Assembly: GCA_017507385.1 (NCBI GenBank)
Contig: JAFWAX010000065.1
Location: 1 to 64,000 of the forward strand
Reading direction: 5' to 3'
DNA length: 64,000 bases
Source of the DNA: Bacteroidaceae bacterium
GTDB taxonomy: Bacteria; Bacteroidota; Bacteroidia; Bacteroidales; Bacteroidaceae
Below the pieces are notes generated by a model. It searched no databases. It was not told the DNA's origin and saw only the letters and a program-made list of their open reading frames with translations. Shown here piece by piece: positions 52,443 to 61,354 of this stretch (positions are counted from its first letter, which is position 1; each line of letters starts with the position of its first letter). The translations under genes and the position numbers were made by a program.

Positions 52443-53669
52443 TTATTCTCTTCCTCTTTCGTCGAGATAGCTATCTTTGAAACCGAGGAAATAAAGAACT
52501 CCGTCCAGTCCAATGGTGTTGATGCTTTGTTGTGCATTGGCTACTACACGGGGCTTGGCGTGGAAAGCTATGCCGAGACCCGCTTGTGCCAGCATCGGCA
52601 GGTCGTTTGCCCCATCTCCTACAGCAATGGTTTGTTGCAAATCAACTTTCTCTACCTGTGCGATGAGCTTGAGAAGTTCTGCTTTGCGTCGTCCATCGAT
52701 GACTTCTCCAACGTAATTGCCTGTGAGGTGGCCTGTTTCATCTACTTCAAGCTCGTTGGCATACACGTAGTCAATGCCATACTTCTTTTGGATATATTCG
52801 CCAAAATAAGTGAATCCGCCACTTAGGATGGCAATTTTGTATCCGTATTTTTTAAGCACATACATGAGCCGGTCAACTCCTTCTGTGAATGGCAAGTTCT
52901 CAGCGATGTCTTTCATGACGCTGATGTCTAACCCCTTGAGCAGCTTGCATCTCTGTGCAAAGCTCTCTTTGAAGTCAATCTCCCCTCGCATGGCGCTCTC
53001 GGTGATGGCAGCCACTTGGTCATAGACACCATGCTTGCGTGCCAATTCGTCAATTACTTCTGTTTGAATCAACGTGGAATCCATGTCGAAGCAAATGAGA
53101 CGCCGCATTCGACGATACATGTTGTCAGTTTGGAAAGAGCAGTCAATGGCTTGTTCTCGCGACATTTTCAGCAGTTCTGCATGCAGTCCTTCCTTGTCTC
53201 GGGGCGTGCCTCGTACAGAGAATTGTATACATGCGCGAGTCTTTTCCATTGGGCGCTGTATGCTTGCGCGGCCAGACAATCGCTGAATGGCATCGATGTT
53301 AAGCCCTTGGTCAGCAATGAGTTGGCTAACTGCTTCTATCTGCCGTGCCTTTAATCGACGTCCCAATACGGTGAGAATGTATCGGTTCTTGCCTTGTCGC
53401 CCGACCCAATTTTCATACTCGTTCATGGTGACAGGATAGAACTTGATGTTGACACCCAGTTCGCTTGCCTTGAACAGCAACTCTTTCATGACGTGGCCTG
53501 CGCGCTGTTCTGACACGCGGGTCAGGATGCCCAGAGAGAGTGTGGAATGGATAACAGCCTGTCCGATGTCCTGTATATCTACATCGTGGCTGGCAAGAAT
53601 GTTCATGATGCAAGCCGTAAGACCTGGACGGTCTTCCCCGGTGATGCGTATGAGTATCAGTTCTTCCAT
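52443..53669 (-). CDS. serB: Phosphoserine phosphatase with ACT domains
   Basis: Last step of serine synthesis. 408 residues: two N-terminal ACT-like regions (LILIRITGEDRPGLTACIM near residue 5, and about 95-170), then the HAD domain with the catalytic pair in CFDMDSTLI (Asp195, Asp197), ILSGGF, and GDGANDLPML. The ACT part suggests amino-acid feedback control. It lies 43 bp upstream of the GH30-like gene on the same strand and downstream of tyrS, with a hairpin between tyrS and serB. Confidence 0.95.
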   Translation of the reverse strand: MEELILIRITGEDRPGLTACIMNILASHDVDIQDIGQAVIHSTLSLGILTRVSEQRAGHVMKELLFKASELGVNIKFYPVTMNEYENWVGRQGKNRYILTVLGRRLKARQIEAVSQLIADQGLNIDAIQRLSGRASIQRPMEKTRACIQFSVRGTPRDKEGLHAELLKMSREQAIDCSFQTDNMYRRMRRLICFDMDSTLIQTEVIDELARKHGVYDQVAAITESAMRGEIDFKESFAQRCKLLKGLDISVMKDIAENLPFTEGVDRLMYVLKKYGYKIAILSGGFTYFGEYIQKKYGIDYVYANELEVDETGHLTGNYVGEVIDGRRKAELLKLIAQVEKVDLQQTIAVGDGANDLPMLAQAGLGIAFHAKPRVVANAQQSINTIGLDGVLYFLGFKDSYLDERGRE

Positions 53670-53705
53670 AGTATGATGTTTGTGCGTTTTTTATGGTGAT
53701 ATAGT

Positions 53706-53764
53706 GGCCTTATGGTTGTATGGGTTTGGGCAGATTCCTCCTGTACCCATGCAGCCATAAGGCC
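53706..53764 (-). terminator. Hairpin after tyrS
   Basis: GGCCTTATGGTTGTATGGGT (53706-53725) pairs with its near-complement at 53745-53764 (one mismatch), 8 bp beyond the tyrS stop. Confidence 0.7.
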
Positions 53765-53772
53765 TTCTCTCA

Positions 53773-55068
53773 TTACTTTGCGATGATGAGCGAGTATTTC
53801 TTCTTGCCTTGCTGTATGAGCATGTATTTGCCGTCAAGCAGGTCTGCTGTTGTCAGCAATTGGTCGGGTGCTGTAGCCTTGTCCTTGTTGATGCTCACGC
53901 CTCCACCCTTTACAAGAGTCTTTACTTCGCCCTTGCTGGGGAATACTTGAGTGTGGTCAACTGTTAGGTCGGCCAGTTTTACACCTGCTTCAAACAGGCT
54001 TTTTTCTACTTCAAAGTGAGGAACTCCTGCGAAAACGTCGAGCAATGTCTGCTCGTCGAGTTTCATGAGGCTTTCTTTGGTTGATTTGCCAAAGAGAATG
54101 TTGCTGGCCTCTACAGCGAGTTCGTAGTCTTCGCGAGAGTGAACCATAATCGTAACTTCTTCGGCCAGACGTTTTTGGAGAACTCTGCGACCGGGGTCTG
54201 CATCCTGCTCAGCAATGATTGCCTCAATCTCTTCCTTTTCCAGAGAAGTGAAAATCTTGATGTATCGCTTGGCATCCTCATCGGGCACGTTGAGCCAGAA
54301 CTGGTAGAACTGGTATGGAGAAGTGTAGTTTCTGTCGAGCCAGATGTTGCCGCTTTCTGTTTTTCCGAATTTGCGTCCATCGCTTTTGGTCACGAGTGGG
54401 CAAGTTAGCGCAAAACACTCTTTTCCGTTCATGCGGCGAATGAGTTCTGAGCCAGTGGTGATGTTTCCCCATTGGTCGGCACCGCCCAGCTGCAACTTGC
54501 AGTTCTTGTGTTCATTCAGGTAATAGAAGTCGTAGCCTTGAAGCAGCTGATAGGTGAACTCTGTGAAAGAAAGTCCGTCGCGAGCCTCGCCATTCAGACG
54601 CTTCTGCACAGATTCTTTTGCCATCATGTAGTTGACAGTGATGTGCTTGCCGATGTCACGCACGAAATCGAGGAACTTGAAGTCCTTCATCCAGTCGTAG
54701 TTGTTCACCAGCTCCGCTTTGTTTGGTTCGTTGCTGTCGAAGTCGAGGAAGCGTGCTAACTGCTCCTTGATGCAAGCCACGTTGTGGCGCAGTGTTTCCT
54801 CGTCCAGCAGATTGCGCTCCTGGCTTTTCCCTGATGGGTCTCCAATCATGCCGGTTGCGCCTCCTACGAGAGCCAATGGCTTATGTCCGCAGCGCTGGAA
54901 GTGGCGGAGCATCATGACACCGCAGAGGTGTCCGATGTGGAGTGAATCGGCAGTTGGGTCTATGCCCAGATATGCTGTAACTTGCTCCTTCTTGAGCAGT
55001 TCGTCTGTGCCTGGCATCATTTGGTGAATCATGCCACGCCAAGTGAGTTCTTGTACGAAATCTTTCAT
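53773..55068 (-). CDS. tyrS: Tyrosyl-tRNA synthetase
   Basis: Class I synthetase, 431 residues. HIGH motif at 44-47 ([10 protein letters not shown]), KMSKS-type loop KFGKTESGN, tyrosine-binding [12 protein letters not shown], and a C-terminal S4 RNA-binding domain ([17 protein letters not shown]). TATCTTTG lies 63 bp upstream. Confidence 0.97.
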   Translation of the reverse strand: MKDFVQELTWRGMIHQMMPGTDELLKKEQVTAYLGIDPTADSLHIGHLCGVMMLRHFQRCGHKPLALVGGATGMIGDPSGKSQERNLLDEETLRHNVACIKEQLARFLDFDSNEPNKAELVNNYDWMKDFKFLDFVRDIGKHITVNYMMAKESVQKRLNGEARDGLSFTEFTYQLLQGYDFYYLNEHKNCKLQLGGADQWGNITTGSELIRRMNGKECFALTCPLVTKSDGRKFGKTESGNIWLDRNYTSPYQFYQFWLNVPDEDAKRYIKIFTSLEKEEIEAIIAEQDADPGRRVLQKRLAEEVTIMVHSREDYELAVEASNILFGKSTKESLMKLDEQTLLDVFAGVPHFEVEKSLFEAGVKLADLTVDHTQVFPSKGEVKTLVKGGGVSINKDKATAPDQLLTTADLLDGKYMLIQQGKKKYSLIIAK

Positions 55069-55131
55069 TTATGTGTGATTTTAATATTTCTTTATGTGTT
55101 TGCCGGTATGGCTCTGGCGTTTATAATGGGG

Positions 55132-55139
55132 CAAAGATA
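55132..55139 (-). promoter_or_regulatory. Promoter -7 motif of tyrS
   Basis: TATCTTTG on the minus strand, 63 bp before the start codon. Confidence 0.6.
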
Positions 55140-55295
55140 CGGCTTTTTTTTGAATTTTGACGACGCTTCTTTGTTTTTTTAATAAAGTGTATGTCAAAAT
55201 GTCGTAAAAAGCGTTTGTAATTAACGTGGGTTCAATGGATTAGTATGTATTCTGATTTTATTGAATTCATGTGGAAAGAAGGAGAAAGCGCTTTT

Positions 55296-55376
55296 CTATA
55301 AAACCGCACCCCTCGGGTCCGCCATGCCGTACCCGAGGGGTGCGATGCGTCGTACCCGAGGGGTACGGTTTTATAG
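55296..55376. repeat. Alternating palindromic repeat, ACCCCTCGG family
   Basis: Outer arms CTATAAAACCG-C/T-ACCCCTCGGGT (55296-55318 with 55354-55376, one mismatch) enclose a third ACCCGAGGGGT unit (55331-55341). 55308-55331 is an inverted copy of 21796-21819. The rest of the tyrS-GH51 gap (55140-55295 and 55377-55649) shows nothing recognisable. Confidence 0.85.
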
Positions 55377-55649
55377 TTTGTCTGTTGTTGAGCCGTCATG
55401 GCGATGAAATGATGGTGTGAATTCTTCTGTTTGCGCTATTTTTTGAGGGGGAATTTTTGCGGGTTTGAAAGAGGTGGGTGACGTGCGTTTGTTCTGAAAC
55501 CTTTCTTCGGAACCCCTTTTTGAAGTGCTTCTGCAGCCTTTGGGAGGGTGGGTGCGAGAATACATGTGGAGTCGTGGGAATGTGCAGATGAAAATGTGCG
55601 GAAAATGGATGGATGTAACATTTGTGATAAGTTTGGTTACGTAAAAATG

Positions 55650-55679
55650 GTTGAGAATAGATATTTTTCTGTATCTTTG
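55650..55679 (+). promoter_or_regulatory. Promoter of the GH51 gene
   Basis: GTTG (55650-55653), 18-bp spacer, TATCTTTG (55672-55679). The ATG at 55679 overlaps this box and so cannot be the start codon. Confidence 0.7.
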
Positions 55680-55708
55680 TGGCCGATAACAACTCAAACC
55701 AAAACTAT

Positions 55709-57688
55709 ATGAAACTAAGAAATGTAATGAAAGTGGCAGCCGCTGCTGCTTTGATGGGTGGCGCGTTGAGCGTGTTTGCTCAGAAAGTTAAAGCTCCATC
55801 TGGAGGAAAGAAAATCAGTAAAGAATTGATTGGCATATTCTTTGAAGACATTAGCCATTCAGCTGATGGGGGATTGTATGCTGAATTGATTCAGAATGGC
55901 TCTTTTGAGTACAGTCCTGCTGAGCGTGATGGCTGGGGGCCAGGCTCTTTCTGGAGAATGATGAGACATGGCCATTCTACGGGGTACATAGAGCCACGCA
56001 TGGACAATGCGCTGAATGGTAACAATCCTCACTATATGCGTATCGTTGCGGAACGAGTGGGACATTTTTCTGACTATAATGGCTGGACAGGTGTCGGTAT
56101 TCAGAACACGGGATTTGACGGTATCGCAGTAAAGGCTTGCGCAAAATATGATTTCTCAGTGTTTATGCGTACTCCTAACGGCTCTGCCATGCCTGTACGC
56201 ATCGTGCTGGTGGGCGAGCGGAATAAGGTGCTTGCTGAAGCGGAATTGAAGACCCACGGATTGGGATGGAAGAAGTACTGGACAGTGCTTACGGTTAGCG
56301 AAGATTGTCCAAATGCTCAGTTGGCGGTACTGGCTCTTGCTAATGGCGAACTGGATGTGGATATGGTGTCGTTGATGCCGCAGGACACTTATAAGGGTCA
56401 TGGCTTGCGTAAGGATTTGGCTGAGACAATCGCTGCGCTGGAGCCAAAGTTTGTGCGTTTCCCGGGAGGCTGTGTTGTACATGGCGGAGGTGATGGGTTC
56501 TGGAACACTTATCGTTGGAAGAACACAATTGGTCCAAAGGAAGAGCGTGTCGCTCAGAAGAATACATGGGGCTATCACCAGTCTATGGGATTGGGATATT
56601 TTGAATATTTCCAGTTCTGTGAAGATATGGGTGCAGAGCCAATTCCAATTCTTCCTGTAGGTGTGAGCTGCCAAGGTGCAGGCGGAAGCTGGGGCTTGAA
56701 AGAACAGGCTCAGTGGGCTGTGCCGATGAGCGAGATGGACGAATGGGTAGATGAGGCGCTTGACTTGATTGAATGGGCGAACGGCGACGCTACCACAGAA
56801 TGGGGCAAGAAGCGTGCTGAGGCTGGTCATCCAGAACCATTCAACATGAAGTATCTGGGCTTGGGCAACGAGGAGAAAATTACGCCTGAGTTTGAAGAAC
56901 GATTCAAGTATATTTATAACAAAATCCGCGAAAAGCATCCTGAAATCATCATCGTGGGCACCGCGGGACCTGGCTCTCACAAAGGCAATCCTGACTATGA
57001 CACGGGCTGGAGAATAGCTGAAGACATTGATTTGGCGATATTGGACGAACACTACTATGAACAAAGAGAGTATTTCTTTGACAATCAGCATAATTACGAC
57101 AACTATTCTCGCAAGAGAAACACGAAAGTGTATGTGGGCGAATATGCTGCGAAAGACAAGAAGATGATTGACGCATTGGCTGAAGCACTCTATCTGCTTG
57201 GTATCGAGAGAAATGGAGATGTTGTGGTGATGACGAGCTACGCGCCGCTTTTGGCTAAGAAAGGTCAGACTAACTGGAATCCAGACCTTATCTATTTTGA
57301 TAACACAAGAGTCTATCCAACATGCAGCTACTATGTGCAGCAGATGTTCGGAACAACAGCAGGCGATTACTACTATGGCGATGTGGCAAAGTTTGAAGGT
57401 GCTGACAAGTTCCAGGGGGCATCTTGTGTCCTCAACACGGAAAAGGGCGAGCTTTACATTAAGGTGGTGAATGCTGCTGCTGAAGCAAAACAGGCGAATA
57501 TTAACCTGAGCCGCTTCAAGAATATTCCTGCTAAAGCAACCATGACGACAATCAGTGGAGCTCCTGACACGGAGAACAATTATGAGGTGCAGCCAGTAGC
57601 TCCAATAGACAAGGAAATTAGCATTGCAAAAAAGATGAAGGTGACAGCAGAACCTTACTCTTGTTCTGTAATTCGTATTAAACTTTAA
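55709..57688 (+). CDS. GH51 alpha-L-arabinofuranosidase
   Basis: Removes arabinofuranose side chains from arabinoxylan or arabinan. 659 residues from ATG 55709, which opens a signal peptide ending VFAQ. N-terminal carbohydrate-binding-like region with ISKELIGIFFEDISHSADGG. The GH51 barrel has KFVRFPGGCVVHG, acid/base Glu388 in GLGNEEK and nucleophile Glu478 in YVGEYAA, then the C-terminal beta domain. GH8 follows after 110 bp and probably shares the transcript. Confidence 0.93.
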   Translation: MKLRNVMKVAAAAALMGGALSVFAQKVKAPSGGKKISKELIGIFFEDISHSADGGLYAELIQNGSFEYSPAERDGWGPGSFWRMMRHGHSTGYIEPRMDNALNGNNPHYMRIVAERVGHFSDYNGWTGVGIQNTGFDGIAVKACAKYDFSVFMRTPNGSAMPVRIVLVGERNKVLAEAELKTHGLGWKKYWTVLTVSEDCPNAQLAVLALANGELDVDMVSLMPQDTYKGHGLRKDLAETIAALEPKFVRFPGGCVVHGGGDGFWNTYRWKNTIGPKEERVAQKNTWGYHQSMGLGYFEYFQFCEDMGAEPIPILPVGVSCQGAGGSWGLKEQAQWAVPMSEMDEWVDEALDLIEWANGDATTEWGKKRAEAGHPEPFNMKYLGLGNEEKITPEFEERFKYIYNKIREKHPEIIIVGTAGPGSHKGNPDYDTGWRIAEDIDLAILDEHYYEQREYFFDNQHNYDNYSRKRNTKVYVGEYAAKDKKMIDALAEALYLLGIERNGDVVVMTSYAPLLAKKGQTNWNPDLIYFDNTRVYPTCSYYVQQMFGTTAGDYYYGDVAKFEGADKFQGASCVLNTEKGELYIKVVNAAAEAKQANINLSRFKNIPAKATMTTISGAPDTENNYEVQPVAPIDKEISIAKKMKVTAEPYSCSVIRIKL

Positions 57689-57798
57689 TGTTTTTTGAGA
57701 ATCTAAGGTTGTAAAGGCTGTTTTTGCAATCTTGGATTCTCATTTTTCAACCAATTAACAAAAATTATTTATTTACACAATTTCAGAACGTTTAAGAG

Positions 57799-59121
57799 AT
57801 GAAAAAATTTTTTACTGGTATAATGGCTATCTGTATGGCTGTTAGCCTCAGCGCACAAACCTACACTCCATGGGAGAAGGGTGCATTCGAGACAAAAAAG
57901 TATCGTAATCTGTTTGTCGAGATGGGTTACTCGGAAAAGGAAGTAGATGCTAAGTTGAAGGAAGTCTTCAATGATGTTTTCCGAGGCCCTAACAAGGTGT
58001 ACTTTGAAGTGGGAGACACTATGGCTTATGTGTCTGATATTAAGAATAATGACGCACGTACCGAAGGCATGTCCTATGGCCTGATGGTTGCAGTTCAATT
58101 TGGCGAAAAAGATATTTTCGACCGTCTGTGGCGATGGAGCCGCAAATATATGCAGCATCAGTCAGGTTCGCGTGAAGGATACTTTGCATGGAGCTGCAAG
58201 ACTGACGGAACGATGAATTCGGCAGGTGCAGCCAGCGATGGTGAACTTTATTTCATCACAGCTTTGCTTTTTGCATCCAATCGTTGGGGAGATGATACTG
58301 GCATTAACTACAAGGCGGAAGCGCAGCGTATCCTCAATTGCACGATGCCACGCGAGGTGGAAGGGCGTCCAATGCCTGCTTTCGGGCAGCAGCAGAATGC
58401 TCAGGCTCCTCAAAAGCAGATGATGTTCTTAATCAATCCCGAAAACAAACTCATCACTTTCACTCCTGACGGTTATGGACAGCGTTTCACGGATCCTTCT
58501 TACCATGTACCTGCTTTCTACGAGGTGTGGGCACGATGGGCTGACGATGGACGTGCCGACTATTGGAATGAGTGTGCGCAGAAGTCACGCGAGTTCCTCC
58601 ATAAGGCTATTCATGAAGAAACGGGTCTTAATGGCGACTACAGCCAGTATGACGGTAGCCCGATGCAGGGTTTCGGAGGTCGTCGCAATGGCAGCAACAA
58701 TTTCCGTTACGACTCTTGGCGCGTACCTATGAATATTGCTCTCGACTACGAATGGAGCTGTGCTGACCGTGAGTGGCAGCAGCAGTATGGAGAGAAGATT
58801 CAGAACTTCTTCTATTCTAAAGGCATCAACGATTTCGTTGACCAGTATCGTGTTGATGGAAGCCTTCCTGAAGAGGATGAAATTTTGCAGGCTGGTGGAT
58901 TCAAGAAACTTCGCCATTCTATTGGTCTTGTGGCAACAACAGCGGCAGCGTCTATGATGTGCAGCCATGCCAAGAGCAAGGAGTTTGTCGATGCACTTTG
59001 GAATGCTAAGCACGTTCCATTTGAAGATGGCTACTTCGATGCTTATTACGACGGACTTCTCCGCCTCTTTGCTTTCATGCATCTGAGTGGAAATTATAGA
59101 ATTATCTTCCCTGAGAAATAA
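57799..59121 (+). CDS. GH8 oligoxylanase (Rex-like)
   Basis: 440 residues with a signal peptide ending SLSAQ. (alpha/alpha)6-barrel GH8 enzyme: general acid Glu89 in RTEGMSYGLM, and Asp147 in AASDGELYF. Overall motif order (FNDVFRGPNKVYFEVGDTMAYVSDIKNNDARTEG is seen in parts) fits reducing-end xylose-releasing exo-oligoxylanases. With the GH51 upstream it supports arabinoxylan-oligosaccharide breakdown. Confidence 0.9.
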   Translation: MKKFFTGIMAICMAVSLSAQTYTPWEKGAFETKKYRNLFVEMGYSEKEVDAKLKEVFNDVFRGPNKVYFEVGDTMAYVSDIKNNDARTEGMSYGLMVAVQFGEKDIFDRLWRWSRKYMQHQSGSREGYFAWSCKTDGTMNSAGAASDGELYFITALLFASNRWGDDTGINYKAEAQRILNCTMPREVEGRPMPAFGQQQNAQAPQKQMMFLINPENKLITFTPDGYGQRFTDPSYHVPAFYEVWARWADDGRADYWNECAQKSREFLHKAIHEETGLNGDYSQYDGSPMQGFGGRRNGSNNFRYDSWRVPMNIALDYEWSCADREWQQQYGEKIQNFFYSKGINDFVDQYRVDGSLPEEDEILQAGGFKKLRHSIGLVATTAAASMMCSHAKSKEFVDALWNAKHVPFEDGYFDAYYDGLLRLFAFMHLSGNYRIIFPEK

Positions 59122-59164
59122 AATAGGGAGGTGTAAAGGCGAGGTTCGTTTGCCTTGAATGTTA

Positions 59165-59219
59165 AAAACGAAAGACATGGAAGTCAGGCGTTTGCTTGAG
59201 AAAGCATGTCTTTCGTTTT
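59165..59219. terminator. Terminator after the GH8 gene
   Basis: AAAACGAAAGACATG (59165-59179) pairs with CATGTCTTTCGTTTT (59205-59219), followed by a T run. It can also serve the DUF4435 gene on the other strand. Confidence 0.85.
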
Positions 59220-59246
59220 TTTATCGGGGGTATATGACTGTTTGTG

Positions 59247-60275
59247 TTATGGTATTTGTTTTGTGCTGTTTTGTTTGCCGCCAGTTCGGCTGAGCAGCCT
59301 TTCAATATGTGCGCGTAACAGGTGGTAAGCCTTGCAATCTTTGAATTGGGTATTGCGGCGTAGCATTTGGCTGGGTAGCATTTGGCTGTGTGAATAGCAA
59401 GAGAGTTCGTTGTCCATCTGCTGCATATTTCCTTGAGCCAAAAACTTGATGTCTTTCTCGCGTTCGCGGCGAAGGATTGTACAGATGGGAGTTAGGGCGG
59501 CATCGACTACATTCTCCTGTAAATGATGCCCTTGTATGAAGAGATAGGTGTCTTCGGGGGTGACTCCTAATTGTGTGAGTTCCTCCTTGAGCCGCCCGAG
59601 TTTTCCTTTGGCTTCGGGCACATGCTGCTGAAGCCAAGCGATTTTGCGGTTGACGTTTTTGCGAACTCGTTCGAGGGCGTCTATGGGCTTGTGGACGTTG
59701 AGCTGTTCAATCGAGGTGATGTTGTTGAACGATGTGAGAGACATCTCGGTGAAACGTCCTCGGCGATGCAGCCATACAAGCCAGATGAAGAGTTCGTAAA
59801 TGATGCTGGAATAGAATTTGAGATATTCCTCGAAATTGAAGATGTTTCTGTCATTGAGTGTGGCCATGACGCATACATCGTGCAGGCTTGGCGCATAGCA
59901 CTGGTAGTTTTCGATGGAGTAGGTGTAGGTGTGGATGATGTAAGGATTGTCGAGCATTCGTGCAGAGTTGGGCGTGTGGCGCTGAAGTAAGTAGTCGAGG
60001 TCAGCGTCAACGCAGGCAATCATGCATACTCCAAGTGATTCGCCAAGCTTGTTCATCATGGCGGTTTTCTTCCCTCTGTTGAGGTTTTTTCGGCTGGGCA
60101 GCATTACTTCAAACATCGTCTCTTCATCCTCGAAGTCGCTGAGCACACTTCGCCAAAAGAAGATGTCATCGTATGACTCCACATACGCTACGATCTTCCG
60201 CTTCTTGCTCTTGGGGCGAAGCCGGTTAGAGGCCTCGATGTAGGCTGATGTGATGTTGGAGGCGAGCCGTTTCAT
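59247..60275 (-). CDS. DUF4435 (Toprim-like) protein
   Basis: 342 residues, no signal. The N-terminal part has a Toprim-like pattern: Glu33 in YVESYDD, then Asp90, Asp92 and Asp94 in ACVDADLDYLL. This fits DUF4435, a predicted metal-dependent nuclease family. The C-terminal half is helical and charged. It starts 8 bp after the AAA ATPase gene. DUF4435 proteins paired with an AAA ATPase form the PARIS anti-phage system (AriB with AriA). Whether this pair is defensive or a housekeeping relative cannot be decided from the sequence. Confidence 0.75.
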   Translation of the reverse strand: MKRLASNITSAYIEASNRLRPKSKKRKIVAYVESYDDIFFWRSVLSDFEDEETMFEVMLPSRKNLNRGKKTAMMNKLGESLGVCMIACVDADLDYLLQRHTPNSARMLDNPYIIHTYTYSIENYQCYAPSLHDVCVMATLNDRNIFNFEEYLKFYSSIIYELFIWLVWLHRRGRFTEMSLTSFNNITSIEQLNVHKPIDALERVRKNVNRKIAWLQQHVPEAKGKLGRLKEELTQLGVTPEDTYLFIQGHHLQENVVDAALTPICTILRREREKDIKFLAQGNMQQMDNELSCYSHSQMLPSQMLRRNTQFKDCKAYHLLRAHIERLLSRTGGKQNSTKQIP

Positions 60276-60283
60276 GTGTCTTG

Positions 60284-61123
60284 TTAATTGCTGATTTCTT
60301 CCACTTCGGTCACGTTGCTAATCCATCCGTCCATGATGAGAGCTGGTGAATGGGTTGAGAGGATAATTTGTGCATTGGGATTGAGTTGGCGGATGAGGTC
60401 GATGAGCTGTTGCTGCCAGTCGATGTGGAGCGAAATTTCGGGTTCGTCCATGAGGAGGGCGTATGGCTCTCTGTTTTCGACCAGCACGGTGAGGAGGATG
60501 GCGAGCATCTGCTTTTCTCCGCTTGAAAGCTGGTAGGGGGTGATGACTTGTGTTGTGCTCCCCATGTCTTGGATGAACTGTATTTCGTTGCTCTTTCGGT
60601 CGATTTTCTTGTTCGTGTCTGCAAACAGTTTGTCAATCATGTCCTGAAACTGCTTTTTGGGCGCACTGACCTCTGCCGCTTGTCGTTGGTCTTCGGGGTC
60701 TCCGCTGGTGAGCAATTCGATGATGCGGTTTCCGATGTTGACCTGGTAGTCGAGGAAACGTTTCTGCAATCGGTAAATTTGCCAGTCGAGTTCTGTCTTT
60801 ACTCGTGAGTCAGAAAGTTTTTCGAGCAAGTCGCTGTGCAGGAGTGGTCGGTCGAACGAGCGGATGACGTCAAATTTGATGTAGGTGGCATCTTCAGGCA
60901 TGAGCTTGATGATGACGCCTTGTGGTACTTCTTCGGGTATGATTTCTCCTTGATCTATCATGCTCAGGCGATGGGCTGAATGGTTGATGATGGTGCTTTT
61001 CCCCACGCCGTTGATGCCGCTGAGGATGTTTACGTCGGGTTGCAATTGCCAAACGATGTGCTTGCCCCCCTTCCACAGGGCTTCGATTTCGATGCTTTGA
61101 ATGTAGTCAGCTCTTTTCTCCAT
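60284..61123 (-). CDS. AAA family ATPase (ABC-like), DUF4435 partner
   Basis: 279 residues. Walker A GINGVGKST (36-44), ABC-type signature QLSSGEKQ (198-205), Walker B YALLMDEPEISL (221-232) and the switch His in STHSPAL (256-262). It belongs to the AAA_15/AAA_21-like group related to OLD and RecF-type ATPases. The region between Walker A and the signature is short (about 150 residues), so it is compact for an AriA. TATCTTTG lies 68 bp upstream; the DUF4435 gene follows in the same operon. Confidence 0.85.
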   Translation of the reverse strand: MEKRADYIQSIEIEALWKGGKHIVWQLQPDVNILSGINGVGKSTIINHSAHRLSMIDQGEIIPEEVPQGVIIKLMPEDATYIKFDVIRSFDRPLLHSDLLEKLSDSRVKTELDWQIYRLQKRFLDYQVNIGNRIIELLTSGDPEDQRQAAEVSAPKKQFQDMIDKLFADTNKKIDRKSNEIQFIQDMGSTTQVITPYQLSSGEKQMLAILLTVLVENREPYALLMDEPEISLHIDWQQQLIDLIRQLNPNAQIILSTHSPALIMDGWISNVTEVEEISN

Positions 61124-61191
61124 GTTCCGTTTGCTGTTTTTGGGATATGCGTTTTTTCGGGTGCGTGACCGTTCCCGATGGTTGTATGTGG

Positions 61192-61199
61192 CAAAGATA
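61192..61199 (-). promoter_or_regulatory. Promoter -7 motif of the AAA/DUF4435 operon
   Basis: TATCTTTG on the minus strand, 68 bp before the start codon. Confidence 0.55.
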
Positions 61200-61315
61200 G
61201 CGAAAAGTTGGGAGTCGGGAGTTAGGAGCTGTGCTTTTTTTGTGTTCCTGTCTGCTTTTTTTGTCGAAAAAGTGATAAAACCTAATGCCTAATTCTTTAT
61301 TTTTAACTTTTTTTG

Positions 61316-61323
61316 TACCTTTG
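61316..61323 (+). promoter_or_regulatory. Promoter -7 motif of the PurF-like gene
   Basis: TACCTTTG, 31 bp before the start codon; fixes ATG 61355 as the start. Confidence 0.65.
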
Positions 61324-61354
61324 TGCCGAAATTTAATCACATCATCATTTTTTT

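Noticed and set aside
52400-52537. Longer N-terminus for the GH30-like gene
   Set aside because: It would overlap the end of serB and hide the signal peptide that begins at 52399.
56156-57091. 311-codon frame opposite the GH51 gene
   Set aside because: Shadow of a well-supported hydrolase gene; no recognisable protein features.
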